Numbered from the stretch's first letter, positions 17,945 to 26,598 are shown. The stretch is 44,161 nucleotides of DNA from Chloroflexota bacterium (GCA_026706455.1 JAPOYS010000160.1:1-44161); one strand, 5' to 3'. Numbers and translations are program-made. Notes: a model not told the origin generated them from the letters alone.

Positions 17945-17973
17945 TTTTCAAGTCGTTCAATACGGGCTACAAT
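17945..17973 (+). promoter_or_regulatory. Candidate promoter for the GNAT acetyltransferase gene
   Basis: TTTTCA (17945-17950) and TACAAT (17968-17973) with a 17-bp spacer. The predicted start near 17980 leaves a leader of about 40 nt before the ATG at 18021. This is why the ORF extension to a TTG at 17973 was not used: it would overlap the -10 box. Confidence 0.45.
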
Positions 17974-18020
17974 TGATGGAGTATACGCAGGATACGATTG
18001 AAAGGTCAGAGGTCTTGACG

Positions 18021-18548
18021 ATGACCGGATTTACCATTCGGCCTTTGGAGCGCGCCGATCGCGAGTGGGTTGCTCATTTCTTGGACGAACGCTGGGGCAC
18101 CACGCAAATTGTCTCGCGCGGGAAAGCCGTTTATGGCCACCTGTTGCCAGGGTTTATTGCCGAGCGCCCAGCGGCGGAAGGGCAAGAAGGCGCGCCCGAA
18201 GATGAAGTCGCAGCTGCTGAGAACGTCGGTTTGATCACGGTGCATATCGGCGACGAAGAGTGTGAGATCACCACCTTGGACAGTTTGGATGAATCGATCG
18301 GTGTGGGCAGCGCGCTCGTGGAAGCGGTGGAGAATTGGGCGCTGGAAGCCGGCATCGCGCGGCTCTGGCTGGTTACCACGAACGACAATCTCGAAGCCCT
18401 TAAATTCTGGCAGAAACGCGGATATGAACTGGTTTCGGTACACCGCAACGCCATCGCCGACGCGCGGCGCATCAAACCTCAGATCCCCATCACCGGGCTC
18501 AATGGCATCACCATCCGCGACGAAATTGAGCTTGAGAAGATCATCTGA
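18021..18548 (+). CDS. GNAT family N-acetyltransferase
   Basis: Acetyl-CoA-dependent acyltransferase of unknown acceptor; 175 residues. The N terminus FTIRPLERADREWVAHFL is a typical GNAT beta1-alpha1. The acetyl-CoA pyrophosphate loop is degenerate, SIGVGSALVEAVENWA instead of Q/RxxGxG/A. The motif B region LWLVTTNDNLEALKFWQKRGYE is well conserved. GAGGT (18009-18013) lies 7 nt before the ATG. Its 3' end overlaps the convergent lspA gene by 8 bp. Confidence 0.85.
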   Translation: MTGFTIRPLERADREWVAHFLDERWGTTQIVSRGKAVYGHLLPGFIAERPAAEGQEGAPEDEVAAAENVGLITVHIGDEECEITTLDSLDESIGVGSALVEAVENWALEAGIARLWLVTTNDNLEALKFWQKRGYELVSVHRNAIADARRIKPQIPITGLNGITIRDEIELEKII

Positions 18549-19080
18549 AGCCGCCGTTTTCAGCGCTTGCGCCGTTGATCGAACCTTCGTCGGCGCCCCT
18601 GCGCGTGCTTGCGCGGCGCTCGCGCCAGAGGCTTTCCGCGACGATCAGCATGACCCCCAATACGATGGCGTGGTCGGCCAGATTCGATACGTTTGAGATC
18701 AGATTGGGAATCTGATAATGGATGAAATCAATCACGTGGCCGTGCAGCATGCGATCGGCGATATTGCCAAGGGCGCCGCCGATGATCATCCCGATGGCGA
18801 CGGGCGCCAGGCGCGAGTCCTCGCTTACAGAGCGAAAGTACCAGAGCATGCCGGCGATGATCGCCAGCGCCATGACGAGGAGTACATCCCCGGCCAGCGG
18901 CAAAATGCCGAAGGCGGCGCCGGTATTGCTGCTGCGCGTCAGCTGAAAGAGGGGCGCCAGCGCGGAAATTGGCTGTACGCTCTCGTAGAGCGCCAGGTTT
19001 GCGACCACCCAATGCTTCGCGATTTGGTCGGCGAGCGCTGTGAATCCGAGGGCGCATAGGAGAATGATCCACTTTCGCAT
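18541..19080 (-). CDS. lspA: Lipoprotein signal peptidase (signal peptidase II)
   Basis: Inner-membrane aspartyl protease that removes signal peptides from diacylglyceryl-modified prolipoproteins. 179 residues, close to the family norm with a charged C-terminal tail. Four membrane segments are visible. Conserved blocks: SSNTGAAFG (50-58), GNIADR (105-110), HVIDFI with Asp near 118, and SNLADHAIVLG with Asp near 136, the last two holding the expected catalytic pair. GGAG lies 7 nt upstream of the ATG and an extended -10 (TGCTAGACT) at 19119-19127. The frame is open a further 72 bp but lacks homology. Usual neighbours rluD or ileS are absent. Confidence 0.95.
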   Translation of the reverse strand: MRKWIILLCALGFTALADQIAKHWVVANLALYESVQPISALAPLFQLTRSSNTGAAFGILPLAGDVLLVMALAIIAGMLWYFRSVSEDSRLAPVAIGMIIGGALGNIADRMLHGHVIDFIHYQIPNLISNVSNLADHAIVLGVMLIVAESLWRERRASTRRGADEGSINGASAENGGFR

Positions 19081-19118
19081 TGTCCGCTCCGGCTGAATGT
19101 GTAGGCCAGTCCGCCCCA

Positions 19119-19127
19119 AGTCTAGCA
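19119..19127 (-). promoter_or_regulatory. Extended -10 promoter element for lspA
   Basis: The minus strand reads TGCTAGACT, a TGn-extended -10 box, about 39 nt before the lspA ATG. Near-identical elements (TGCTAGAAT) precede the genes starting at 29201 and 35427. Confidence 0.45.
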
Positions 19128-19236
19128 GAGAACGCAGTTGGGAAAACTCCAACGTAGATATTGCCGCCTTTTGGCTGTATGTTGGTCCGGCATTTCGACT
19201 GTGGCCAAATCAATGACTGATCGGAGGCGCGGGACA

Positions 19237-20256
19237 ATGGCGCGGCAGCAGCGCGTGTGGCTTGAAATCGCCGAGCTTGCCTTGCGGCGCTGGAGCTTGC
19301 CGCCGGCGGAATTGAGCGTTTTGGGAAGCAACGGCAAAGCGGTCTTGAAGGTACAGGCGGACGCTGGCCTGTATGTGCTGCGTCTGTATAAGCCCGGAGG
19401 CGTCACCGAGGCGGCGCTGCGTTCTGAGCTGAATTGGCTGTCAACCATCCATCGTCATACGGATCTGCTGGCGCCCCGTCCCATCCATTCATTTGTAGAT
19501 GGCTGTGAGCGCAGCTACATTGACATCCACTGCGGTCAACTGCCGGCGCCGCATAAAGCGCGCGCGGTCCTGTTCCAATTCATCGATGGCGAGAGCAAGA
19601 CGGCGCGCGATTTGACTTTGAAAGACGTTCAGAGAATTGGCGAGTACCTGGGCAAGCTGCATCGTGAAGGGCAGCGCGACCTGCCGGCCGGATTCGGGCG
19701 GACCCGTTTGGATTGGAACGGTCTCTTTGGCGACGATTCGCCCTACGCCTCGCCGCAGGAGCGCGATCAGCTCAGCGCTGCGCAACGCGCGGTTTACGCC
19801 GAGGTGGCGAATCGCTTGCGCCAGCGGTTGTCAGCACTGGCTTCCGAGCCCAACAGTATGGGTTTGATTCACGCGGATTTGCTGGCGAAGAACATTGTTT
19901 TCGTCGAAGACGCGATTGCCGCGCTCGACTTCGAGTATTGCGCTTGGGGTTTTTTTCTCTATGATCTGGCGCCGCTTCTTTGGCAGCTGAAGGGCGATCG
20001 AGCGGCTGATTATCCCGAGTTGCAGGACGCGCTTTGGCGGGGCTATACCTCGATTCGCCCTCAAGTTGAAGGCCAAAGGGACCTGCTTGAATCGATGACG
20101 GCGGCACGGCAGCTCGTATCCTGTCGCTGGCTGCTGGCGAACTTGACGAATCCGACGGTGAGCGCCGCCGCGCCAGCCCTGATCGCGGAACGCTTCGCCG
20201 AGTTGCGCGGCTTCATCGATACTGGCAGGCTGCAGCGTCAATCGCGGACGCTGTAA
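19237..20256 (+). CDS. Phosphotransferase of the aminoglycoside/choline/homoserine kinase-like (APH) fold
   Basis: Small-molecule kinase of the eukaryotic-protein-kinase-like fold; 339 residues. The Brenner motif is HADLLAKN (His 212, Asp 214, Asn 219) and the Mg-binding motif is LDFEYC (Asp 231). It is DFE where most family members have DFD or DWE. The N-lobe Lys is plausible in KAVLKVQ. The acceptor is unknown: homoserine, choline, fructosamine and antibiotic kinases all share this layout. GGAGG (19223-19227) is 9 nt before the ATG, so the longer frame to 19138 is rejected. It lies 26 bp upstream of an MFS transporter gene, so the two are probably co-transcribed. Confidence 0.85.
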   Translation: MARQQRVWLEIAELALRRWSLPPAELSVLGSNGKAVLKVQADAGLYVLRLYKPGGVTEAALRSELNWLSTIHRHTDLLAPRPIHSFVDGCERSYIDIHCGQLPAPHKARAVLFQFIDGESKTARDLTLKDVQRIGEYLGKLHREGQRDLPAGFGRTRLDWNGLFGDDSPYASPQERDQLSAAQRAVYAEVANRLRQRLSALASEPNSMGLIHADLLAKNIVFVEDAIAALDFEYCAWGFFLYDLAPLLWQLKGDRAADYPELQDALWRGYTSIRPQVEGQRDLLESMTAARQLVSCRWLLANLTNPTVSAAAPALIAERFAELRGFIDTGRLQRQSRTL

Positions 20257-20282
20257 CTCGCTGCGGCAAATCGGGATTTCAG

Positions 20283-21530
20283 ATGCTGAACAAATTCAGA
20301 TCGCTCAAAGCGGAGGCTTTCAATGTCTATCTGCTGATGATGGGCGTATCCGCCTTCGCAACCACGCTCGCATATACAATTCACTTGGTGTATCAAGTCA
20401 GACAGGTCGGCTTGAATCCGCTGCAGCTGGTCCTGGTAGGAACCACCCTGGAGCTAACCGCCTTTCTTACCGAAATCCCAACAGGCGTGGTGGCCGACAT
20501 TTACAGCCGGCGATTGTCCGTCATAATCGGGTTTGCGCTCTTGGGATTGAGCCTCATCATTGAAGGCGCCATTCCCGTCTTTGGAGTAATTCTGCTTGGG
20601 CAGGTTGTCGCCGGCTTTGGCTATACATTTCTCAGCGGCGCGACCTCCGCCTGGATAGCGGATGAAGTCGGGCCGGATCGCGCTGGACCGGCATTCATGC
20701 GCGGCGCGCAAGCCGAGCAGGCCTGCGCTTTCGTCGGCATCTTCGTCAGCGTCGCGCTGGCGAGCATCAGCCTGCAACTGGCCATCATTTGCGGTGGAAT
20801 CTTGCTCGTGCTGCTGGCGGCGCTTTTAGTCCTCGTCATGCCGGAACTGGGATTTCAACGGCGCCCCGAGAGCGAACGAGAATCTTGGCGCGCCTTTCTG
20901 CGGACTTTCCGCGCTGGCGTCGGCTTGGTCCGCGCTCGCCGAATCTTGCTATTGATTACGCTTGCGGCCATCATCCATGGCGCTTTCACCGAGGGTTTTG
21001 ATCGACTTTGGATCACACATCTGCTTGAGCGCTTCAGCTTGCCGCCGCTCGGTCAACTAGACGAAATTGTTTGGTTCGGCATCATCAGCGCCGTGTCCAT
21101 GCCGCTCACGCTGGTGGCGACTGAAATCCTGCGGCGGCGTCTTGACATGACCGATAGCGCTCGCGTGGCGATGACCTTGATCGCCGTCTACGCGTCGTTG
21201 ATCGCCAGCGTCTTGCTCTTCGTCTTGAGCGAGACCTTTGCCCTGGTACTGCTGGGGCTCTGGCTGACGCAAGCGGCGAGAGCGATTCGCGAGCCGCTGA
21301 TGGAAACCTGGATAAACCAACATACGGAATCGGATGTCCGCGCGACTGTCCTGTCCATTCAAGGGCAGGCGGACGCCTTGGGGCAGATCGCCGGCGGTCC
21401 GGTGGTTGGAGCAATCGGTCTCTTGACAACGGTGCGCCTGGCGATTTCGCTGTCGGCTGTTATCCTCTTGCCTATCCTGCCCGTCATTCGGCGGACAGCG
21501 CAAGTAGACCCGCGCCGCGGCTCGTCATAA
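20283..21530 (+). CDS. Major facilitator superfamily transporter
   Basis: Twelve-helix secondary transporter, 415 residues. The first cytoplasmic loop carries the MFS A-motif form FLTEIPTGVVADIYSRRLS (about 60-78), which resembles the drug-efflux group. A central charged loop (about 190-215) separates the two six-helix halves. The substrate is unknown; efflux of a small molecule is the commonest role for this subtype. It sits 26 bp after the APH-fold kinase gene, so the pair might handle the same compound (modify and export). That is inference from position only. Confidence 0.88.
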   Translation: MLNKFRSLKAEAFNVYLLMMGVSAFATTLAYTIHLVYQVRQVGLNPLQLVLVGTTLELTAFLTEIPTGVVADIYSRRLSVIIGFALLGLSLIIEGAIPVFGVILLGQVVAGFGYTFLSGATSAWIADEVGPDRAGPAFMRGAQAEQACAFVGIFVSVALASISLQLAIICGGILLVLLAALLVLVMPELGFQRRPESERESWRAFLRTFRAGVGLVRARRILLLITLAAIIHGAFTEGFDRLWITHLLERFSLPPLGQLDEIVWFGIISAVSMPLTLVATEILRRRLDMTDSARVAMTLIAVYASLIASVLLFVLSETFALVLLGLWLTQAARAIREPLMETWINQHTESDVRATVLSIQGQADALGQIAGGPVVGAIGLLTTVRLAISLSAVILLPILPVIRRTAQVDPRRGSS

Positions 21531-21589
21531 ACCGGGGTGGTGAATCGCGGACGGAGCAAGGAGACATCTCCGGGTGGCGATTATCGCGG

Positions 21590-21595
21590 TAGAAT
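21590..21595 (+). promoter_or_regulatory. Candidate -10 box for the RraA-like gene
   Basis: TAGAAT lies 27 nt upstream of the ATG at 21623, leaving a leader of about 20 nt that includes GAGGAG. No clear -35 at the expected distance. Confidence 0.35.
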
Positions 21596-21622
21596 GCGCG
21601 TCCATGAATTGAGAGGAGCGAA

Positions 21623-22354
21623 ATGGTTTTGATGAAGGACAAAGCGATGCTGGAAGAATTGCAGAACTTCGACACGCCGTCGATAACAAATGTCGTGGCG
21701 ACTTATCCGGATTCGCCGCTGTGCCTGGGGCTGTACAATCCCTGGAGCGAGAACTGGTACACCGATCAGTCGATCCGCTGCATGTATCCGGAGTTGGGAC
21801 GCCGCGCCGGTTATGCGGTGACCTGCGTTTATGGCTTGCCGGACCCCAACTTTTCGCGCCTCAGCTTTATGGACGTCTTGGAGGCGATGGAAGCGTCGCC
21901 GCAGCCAACCGCGCTGGTTATCCAGCAGAAATTCCCGGCTGAAATCGCGGGCAAAATTGGCTTGGCCGGCGGCAACATGGTGTCGGCGATGAAGGCGCTG
22001 GGTTGCGTCGGTCTGCTCTCCAACGGTCCATCGCGCGATCTGGACGAGATTCGCGAAATGGACTTCCAATACATGCTGAGCGGCGTGTCGGCGGGCCACG
22101 GCGCCATGGCTGTGCACGCGGTCAATGTGCCCGTTTCAGTGGGCGGCATGGATGTCGCGCCTGGGGAAATCATACACATGGACGAAAACGGCGCCTGCAA
22201 GTTTCCAGCCGATCAGCTGGAGGCGGTTCTGACAAATGCGCGCGCCTTGCAGCAGGAAGAAGCGGCGCGCATGAGCGCCTTGCGGCGAGCGAAGTCGGCC
22301 GCTGAGATTCGAGCGATCTTTGGCGGACATTCCTATGGCAATGACGAGGAGTAG
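21623..22354 (+). CDS. RraA-like family protein (HMG aldolase / demethylmenaquinone methyltransferase-like fold)
   Basis: 243 residues. The family motif is visible as GGNMVSAMKALGCVGLLSNGPSRDLDEI (an acidic/metal-site loop followed by G-x-R-D), with the downstream PVSVGGMDVAPGEIIHMDENG typical of the fold. Relatives include RNase E inhibitor RraA and 4-hydroxy-4-methyl-2-oxoglutarate/oxaloacetate lyases. Genes once annotated as MenG methyltransferases are not methyltransferases. In an organism without evidence of RNase E here, an aldolase or lyase role is more likely but unproven. AGGAG (21614-21618) sits 4 nt before the ATG. Followed by an SDR gene 37 bp downstream. Confidence 0.82.
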   Translation: MVLMKDKAMLEELQNFDTPSITNVVATYPDSPLCLGLYNPWSENWYTDQSIRCMYPELGRRAGYAVTCVYGLPDPNFSRLSFMDVLEAMEASPQPTALVIQQKFPAEIAGKIGLAGGNMVSAMKALGCVGLLSNGPSRDLDEIREMDFQYMLSGVSAGHGAMAVHAVNVPVSVGGMDVAPGEIIHMDENGACKFPADQLEAVLTNARALQQEEAARMSALRRAKSAAEIRAIFGGHSYGNDEE

Positions 22355-22391
22355 ACGGGTTCGGCGGCAGGCGCGGGAACGGAGTCCACAA

Positions 22392-23258
22392 ATGGCAATG
22401 GAAATGAAGGGCAAACGTGTGCTGGTGACCGGCGCGACCAACGGCATCGGCAAACAGGCGGCTCTTGAGCTGGCAAAGATGGGCGCCGAGGTCGTGATCG
22501 TCGGGCGCGACGAGATCAAGACGCGCAAAGTACGCGATGAACTGCAAACGCTCGGCGGCAACTCAAATATTGACCTGCTCGTCGCCGATCTCTCCTCGAT
22601 GGACGAGGTTCGGCGCATCGCCGACGAATTCCGCGCGAAGTACAGCCGGCTGGATGTCTTGCTGAATAATGCGGGCGCCGTCTTTTCCCAATTTCAGCTC
22701 TCGGCCGACGGCTATGAAATGACCTTCGCGCTCAATCACCTGAGCTATTATTTGTTGACGCATCTGCTATTGGACACGATAACGCAGACGGCGCAGCAAG
22801 AAGGCGAGGCGCGTATCATCAACGTGTCGTCGAGCGCTCACCGAAATGCCACCCTTCGACTGGGAAACTTGCGCGACGAGAGCGGCTACAGCTTCATGAA
22901 TAGCTACGGCGCCAGCAAACTGATGAATGTGCTCTTCACCTTTGAATTGGCGCGCCGGCTAGCGGACACGACGGTAGCGGTAAACGCGGTCCACCCCGGC
23001 TTGGTTGATACTGGCTTCGGACACAATACCGGGCGGCTCTGGTCTCCCTTGATCAAGGTAGCGCAGAAGCTGTTTGCCATATCGCCAGAGAGAGGCGCCG
23101 AGACCCTGGTCTATCTGGCGGCGGCGGCGGAGGTTTCCGGCGTCAGCGGCAAGTATTGGAACGAGAAAGAGCAGAAGCGCTCCAGCGATAACTCCTACGA
23201 TCGTCAGTTGCAGCAGCAGCTATGGGAGTTCAGCGCCGAAGCGACCGGCGTCGGTTAG
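22392..23258 (+). CDS. Short-chain dehydrogenase/reductase (retinol dehydrogenase-like SDR)
   Basis: NAD(P)-dependent oxidoreductase, 288 residues. The classical SDR motifs are present: TGATNGIG (13-20) for the dinucleotide, NNAG, a catalytic Ser region NVSSSAH, and the YGASK catalytic pair Tyr 172 / Lys 176. The C terminus and HPGLVDTGF resemble the eukaryotic-type retinol dehydrogenase/WWOX subgroup, so a hydrophobic alcohol or ketone is possible. GGAG (22381-22384) lies 7 nt before the ATG. The frame is open to 22320, overlapping the RraA-like gene, but without a suitable start context. Probably co-transcribed with the RraA-like gene. Confidence 0.9.
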   Translation: MAMEMKGKRVLVTGATNGIGKQAALELAKMGAEVVIVGRDEIKTRKVRDELQTLGGNSNIDLLVADLSSMDEVRRIADEFRAKYSRLDVLLNNAGAVFSQFQLSADGYEMTFALNHLSYYLLTHLLLDTITQTAQQEGEARIINVSSSAHRNATLRLGNLRDESGYSFMNSYGASKLMNVLFTFELARRLADTTVAVNAVHPGLVDTGFGHNTGRLWSPLIKVAQKLFAISPERGAETLVYLAAAAEVSGVSGKYWNEKEQKRSSDNSYDRQLQQQLWEFSAEATGVG

Positions 23259-23283
23259 ACTAGCGGACGCGCGCTGCGCTAAA

Positions 23284-24408
23284 TCAGGCCAGCGCTTGCC
23301 GCAAATCGGCGATCAAATCGGCTGGATGCTCCAAGCCAATGGAGACGCGCAAGAGATTCGCCGGCGTCGACGAGCCCTCTTCTATCGACTCGCGGTGTTC
23401 GATCAGGCTGTGCGTTCCGCCGAAGCTGGTCGCGCTGGTGAAGAGCCGCAGCCGATTCACCAATTGAATCGCGGCGTCCCGCCCGCCCTTGACCTGGACG
23501 GACATCAAGCCGCTGCCCAGTTTCATTTGCCGCAGCGCCAATTTGTATTGCGGATGGCTCGGATGATGCGGGTAGAGCACGCGCTCGATCTTGGGATGTT
23601 CCGCCAGGAAGCAGGCGACTTGCCCCGCGTTTTCGCTGTGGGCGCGCAGACGATAGGACAGACTCTGCAGTCCGCGCAGCGCCAGCCAGCAATTGAAAGG
23701 CGACAAAACAGCCCCACCGATTTTCACCAGGCGCGTGACGCGTTGCGCGAATTCGCCATCTTTGGCGAAGATAACCGCGCCCCCAAGCACGTCATGATGG
23801 CCCGCAATATATTTCGTCAGGGAAAGCACGACGATATCGGCGCCGAGCTCAATCGGATGCTGCGCCGCCGGCGTGGCTACTGTGTTGTCAACCAGGAGCA
23901 GCGCCTCAGACTCCTGCGCGATATCGGCGATGGCGGCGATATCAGCCAGGCGAATCATCGGGTTCGTCGGCGATTCAAGGATGACGAGCTTGGTGTTCGG
24001 TCGCATAGCGGCGCGGACCGCGGCCAAGTCGCTCATGTCGACGAAGCTGGTCTCCAGCCCCCAGGGCGCGAAGAATTCATTCAGTTGCACGCGGATGCCA
24101 AAATACATATCGTCGCTGGAGACGATGTGATCGCCGGGGCGCAGCGCCTGAAAGATCGTGAGCATCGCCGCCGATCCGCTGGAGACAGCATGGGCGAGGG
24201 CGCCGTTTTCGAGCTGAGCCATCGTCGCCTCCAGGGCGGCGCGGTTCGGATTCTGCCAGCGCGTGTAAATCAACTGATCGGGATCATGCTCCAATCCGGT
24301 CGTCTCGTATTCGAAGGTCGTGCTGAGCGCGATCGGCGGCACGATGGCGCCACTGGCGGGATCTATCGCCGCATTGTGAATGGCTTTGGTTTCAGGTCGA
24401 AGGCTCAT
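23284..24408 (-). CDS. Trans-sulfuration-type PLP enzyme (cystathionine gamma-lyase / gamma-synthase family)
   Basis: Cytoplasmic PLP-dependent enzyme of the Cys/Met metabolism family, 374 residues. Signatures: YTRWQNPNRAALE in the N-terminal region, the substrate/PLP loop SSGSAAM, and the Schiff-base Lys near 199 in LSLTKYIAGHHDVLGG. The C-terminal substrate-binding block is SFGGTHSLIEHR. Which of lyase, gamma-synthase or O-acetylhomoserine sulfhydrylase it is cannot be decided by eye. It is convergent with the SDR gene and lies 0.7 kb from the sufE-rhodanese pair, giving a small sulfur-metabolism neighbourhood. The frame is open to a TTG at 24444; the ATG at 24408 is preferred. A 459-codon plus-strand frame here is a shadow. 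Confidence 0.9.
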   Translation of the reverse strand: MSLRPETKAIHNAAIDPASGAIVPPIALSTTFEYETTGLEHDPDQLIYTRWQNPNRAALEATMAQLENGALAHAVSSGSAAMLTIFQALRPGDHIVSSDDMYFGIRVQLNEFFAPWGLETSFVDMSDLAAVRAAMRPNTKLVILESPTNPMIRLADIAAIADIAQESEALLLVDNTVATPAAQHPIELGADIVVLSLTKYIAGHHDVLGGAVIFAKDGEFAQRVTRLVKIGGAVLSPFNCWLALRGLQSLSYRLRAHSENAGQVACFLAEHPKIERVLYPHHPSHPQYKLALRQMKLGSGLMSVQVKGGRDAAIQLVNRLRLFTSATSFGGTHSLIEHRESIEEGSSTPANLLRVSIGLEHPADLIADLRQALA

Positions 24409-24523
24409 GGCTGCGCTCGTTTCCAGCTCGCTGGTTTGCGGCAATCATACTGATTCAGCGTTTCCCTTGCCATGCCAAGCTGCGAGTGAAGTGGTTTTGC
24501 CAAGCAGCATTACCGAATCCGCG

Positions 24524-24529
24524 TACAAT
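24524..24529 (+). promoter_or_regulatory. Candidate -10 box for the GNAT-domain gene at 24607
   Basis: TACAAT about 78 nt before the ATG; no -35 at standard spacing. It is divergent from the PLP-enzyme gene. Confidence 0.35.
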
Positions 24530-24606
24530 GCATTTTGAAGACGTTGCAGACCTTGCGCCGCGCTAGCAGGCAGCAAATGTCAACGATGCCGTGCTGGAGG
24601 TGGAAC

Positions 24607-25158
24607 ATGCCTGATATGCTGGTCAAGCTATATGATCTGCCGGCTTTAGAACCGGCAATCCTGCAGCAGCGGGCTCTGGGCGTGCGCGTACGGCGCTGCA
24701 TGCCGCCGGAGAAGCACATCGTGCTCGGCTGGATTCGCGAGCATTTCAGCGAGTATTGGGTGAGCGAGGCGGACGTCGGTTTCTCGATCCATCCGACGAC
24801 GGTATTCTTGGCGCATCGAGGCGATCAAGTGCTGGGTTTTGCCTGTTATGACACGACGCACAAAAACTTCTTTGGCCCAACGGGCGTCGACGCGGCTGAG
24901 CGCGGACGGGGCATTGGCACGGCTTTGCTGCTGGCGACCTTGCACGCCATGCGCCACGCCGGCTATATGTACGCCATCATCGGCGGCGCCGGTCCGGTCG
25001 GCTATTATGAGAAAGTCGGCGCTGCTGTGATCCCGGATTCGGAGCCGTCGCGCGCCTATCTTGGCATGTTGGGCACTGAGGCGGTCTACACCCGGGGCGC
25101 GCCGAGCGACTCGTTCTTGGACATGGAACCGATCAATCGGAACGGAGACGCTGCTTAG
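24607..25158 (+). CDS. GNAT family N-acetyltransferase
   Basis: 183 residues with a clear acetyl-CoA binding signature, AAERGRGIGTALLLATLHAM (R/Q-x-x-G-x-G/A form). It is preceded by the beta4 strand VLGFACYDTTHKNFFGPTGV and followed by a typical motif B, YAIIGGAGPVGYYEKVGA. The acceptor is unknown. GGAGGTGG (24596-24603) is the strongest Shine-Dalgarno in this part and decides the start at 24607 over the 72-bp longer frame. The 3' end overlaps the convergent sufE by 26 bp. Confidence 0.88.
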   Translation: MPDMLVKLYDLPALEPAILQQRALGVRVRRCMPPEKHIVLGWIREHFSEYWVSEADVGFSIHPTTVFLAHRGDQVLGFACYDTTHKNFFGPTGVDAAERGRGIGTALLLATLHAMRHAGYMYAIIGGAGPVGYYEKVGAAVIPDSEPSRAYLGMLGTEAVYTRGAPSDSFLDMEPINRNGDAA

Positions 25159-25576
25159 CCTGATAGACGACCGCGTTCAGCAGCTCGGTCAGCCCGCGTC
25201 CCTTGCCCATCGAAATATCCTTGCCGAAGAAGGTGAAAACCACCTCGCCGTTGATGGCCGCCACTTGTTCAAGCGGCGCGCCCGAGCAGGCTTGATCGAG
25301 GATCGCGCTCATCGCCATTGCTGAAAGACCCTGCGGATTGAGAACATCGAAGTAAAAGTCGACTGTGCCATCCTCGCGGTCGATCGCCCAGACAAAAGCC
25401 TCTGACTCACAGCCAATGACGCGATGAGCTTCATCATAGGGCTTGGTCGCGATAGATGCCGGCACCGGCTGGAATTCGTCGGCGAGCGCGATGAGGTAGT
25501 CGACTCGCTCTTCACGCGTAGAAATGAAGCTGAAGTCGTCGAGGTATGCCTGTAGTTTTGGCGGAAGCTCGGCCAT
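25133..25576 (-). CDS. sufE: SufE-family cysteine desulfurase sulfur acceptor
   Basis: Cytoplasmic protein that takes persulfide sulfur from the cysteine desulfurase SufS and passes it to the Fe-S scaffold. 147 residues, normal for SufE. The sulfur-accepting Cys is near residue 56 in RVIGCESEAFVW, matching the family V-x-G-C-x-S motif. The N terminus MAELPPKLQAYLDDFSF and the C-terminal ISMGKGRGLTELLN fit the family. No sufS or sufBCD is adjacent. It follows the rhodanese gene by 67 bp on the same strand and is likely co-transcribed, placing it under the polycysteine leader described upstream. The ATG at 25576 is preferred over a GTG 9 bp earlier. Confidence 0.92.
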   Translation of the reverse strand: MAELPPKLQAYLDDFSFISTREERVDYLIALADEFQPVPASIATKPYDEAHRVIGCESEAFVWAIDREDGTVDFYFDVLNPQGLSAMAMSAILDQACSGAPLEQVAAINGEVVFTFFGKDISMGKGRGLTELLNAVVYQAKQRLRSD

Positions 25577-25643
25577 CAGGGTCACGTGCGGAGGGCGAGC
25601 GGCTCGCTTGGCAAATGCCAGGTCGCGCCGCCCGCGCTGGGAG

Positions 25644-26504
25644 CTATTTCTCTATGGGCAGGCCCACGCTGTTGCCCCACTCCGTCCACGAGCCATCGTA
25701 ATTGCACACATCGCTGAAGCCCAGCAGGTTCGTCAATACAAACCAGGTATGGCTGCTGCGCTCGCCTATGCGGCAGTAGGCGATGGTGGGCGAGCCGGGG
25801 TCCAAACCCAATTCGTCGAGGTAGATGGCGCGCAGGTCGGCGGCGTTCTTGAATGTGCCATCCTCGTTCGCCGCCCGCGACCAGGGGCAGCTGCTCGCTC
25901 CCGGTATGTGCCCGCCACGGACAGCGCCTTCCTGCGGATACCCTTCCATGTGCAGCGCTTCGCCGCTGAATTCGGCCGGGCTGCGCACGTCAACCAACTG
26001 CCCTTGCGCTCTGGTGTGCGCCAGCACGCCATCGCGAAAGGCGCGGATTCTACTGTCGTCGCGTTCGGGCGCGCTATAGTTCGTCGGGCTGATGCTTGGA
26101 ACTTCGCGTGTGAGATCGCGTCCCTCTTCCGCCCATTTCAAGCGCCCGCCATCCATGATTTTGGCGTTTGTATGGTTGAAAAGCTCGAACACCCAGAGGG
26201 CATAGGTCGCCCACCAATTGCTCTTGTCGCCGTAGAAGACTACCGTGGTTTCGGGCGTGATGCCGATGCGGCTCGCGAGGGCTTCGAACCCTGCTTTGCC
26301 CAGATAATCGCGCCGCAGCGGATCGTTTAGATCTTTCACCCAATCGACTTCGACGGCGCCCGGCACATGACCGCTAGGATAGAGTAGGGGATCTTCATTC
26401 GATTCAACCACGCGGACGCTGCTGTCGTTCAGGCGCTCGGCTACCCAGGCGGTCGATACCAGTTTATCCGCATTGGCATAGCCGCGGCTGCTAATATCAC
26501 TCAT
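25644..26504 (-). CDS. sseA: Two-domain sulfurtransferase (thiosulfate/3-mercaptopyruvate type, rhodanese)
   Basis: Transfers sulfane sulfur from thiosulfate or 3-mercaptopyruvate to a thiol acceptor through a persulfide. 286 residues in two rhodanese domains. The N-terminal one (about 10-135) is catalytically silent, with Asp near 93 ([12 protein letters not shown]) in place of the Cys. The C-terminal one (about 155-285) carries the active Cys 244 in the loop [12 protein letters not shown]. This loop (CRIGERSS) is closer to thiosulfate sulfurtransferases than to CGSGVTA mercaptopyruvate enzymes. CAAGGAG-type Shine-Dalgarno (complement at 26513-26518) lies 8 nt before the ATG. Upstream lie a terminator and a polycysteine leader ORF, so expression is probably cysteine-controlled. 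Confidence 0.93.
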   Translation of the reverse strand: MSDISSRGYANADKLVSTAWVAERLNDSSVRVVESNEDPLLYPSGHVPGAVEVDWVKDLNDPLRRDYLGKAGFEALASRIGITPETTVVFYGDKSNWWATYALWVFELFNHTNAKIMDGGRLKWAEEGRDLTREVPSISPTNYSAPERDDSRIRAFRDGVLAHTRAQGQLVDVRSPAEFSGEALHMEGYPQEGAVRGGHIPGASSCPWSRAANEDGTFKNAADLRAIYLDELGLDPGSPTIAYCRIGERSSHTWFVLTNLLGFSDVCNYDGSWTEWGNSVGLPIEK

Positions 26505-26571
26505 TTGCTTTGCTCCTTGTCTGCTATTCCAGCGTTGTGCTAATCTCGGCTCGTCGCCCCCAGCGACAATC

Positions 26572-26598
26572 AAAAAAGCCAACCGCTGCGGGTTGACT
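26572..26598 (-). terminator. Intrinsic terminator in the leader of the rhodanese-sufE operon
   Basis: On the minus strand AGTCAACC (26598-26591) pairs with GGTTGGCT (26584-26577), with one G-T pair, around a 6-nt loop. A run of six T (26577-26572) follows. It ends only 67 nt before the rhodanese ATG and about 46 nt after the stop of the polycysteine ORF, the position expected for an attenuator. A rival helix can be drawn from minus-strand bases 26644-26640 (GCGGG) and 26634-26629 (TTGGTT) to 26598-26588, with a 5-nt bulge. It would take the terminator's 5' arm. It might instead simply end transcription of the gene at 26761-27165. Confidence 0.75.

Noticed and set aside
23074..24453. 459-codon plus-strand open frame
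   Set aside because: Antisense to the PLP enzyme with its Schiff-base Lys motif and overlapping the SDR 3' end. The translation is arginine-rich low-complexity sequence with no recognisable domain.
25524..26330. 268-codon plus-strand open frame
   Set aside because: Antisense to the rhodanese gene; translation shows no domain and the rhodanese catalytic loop is intact on the other strand.
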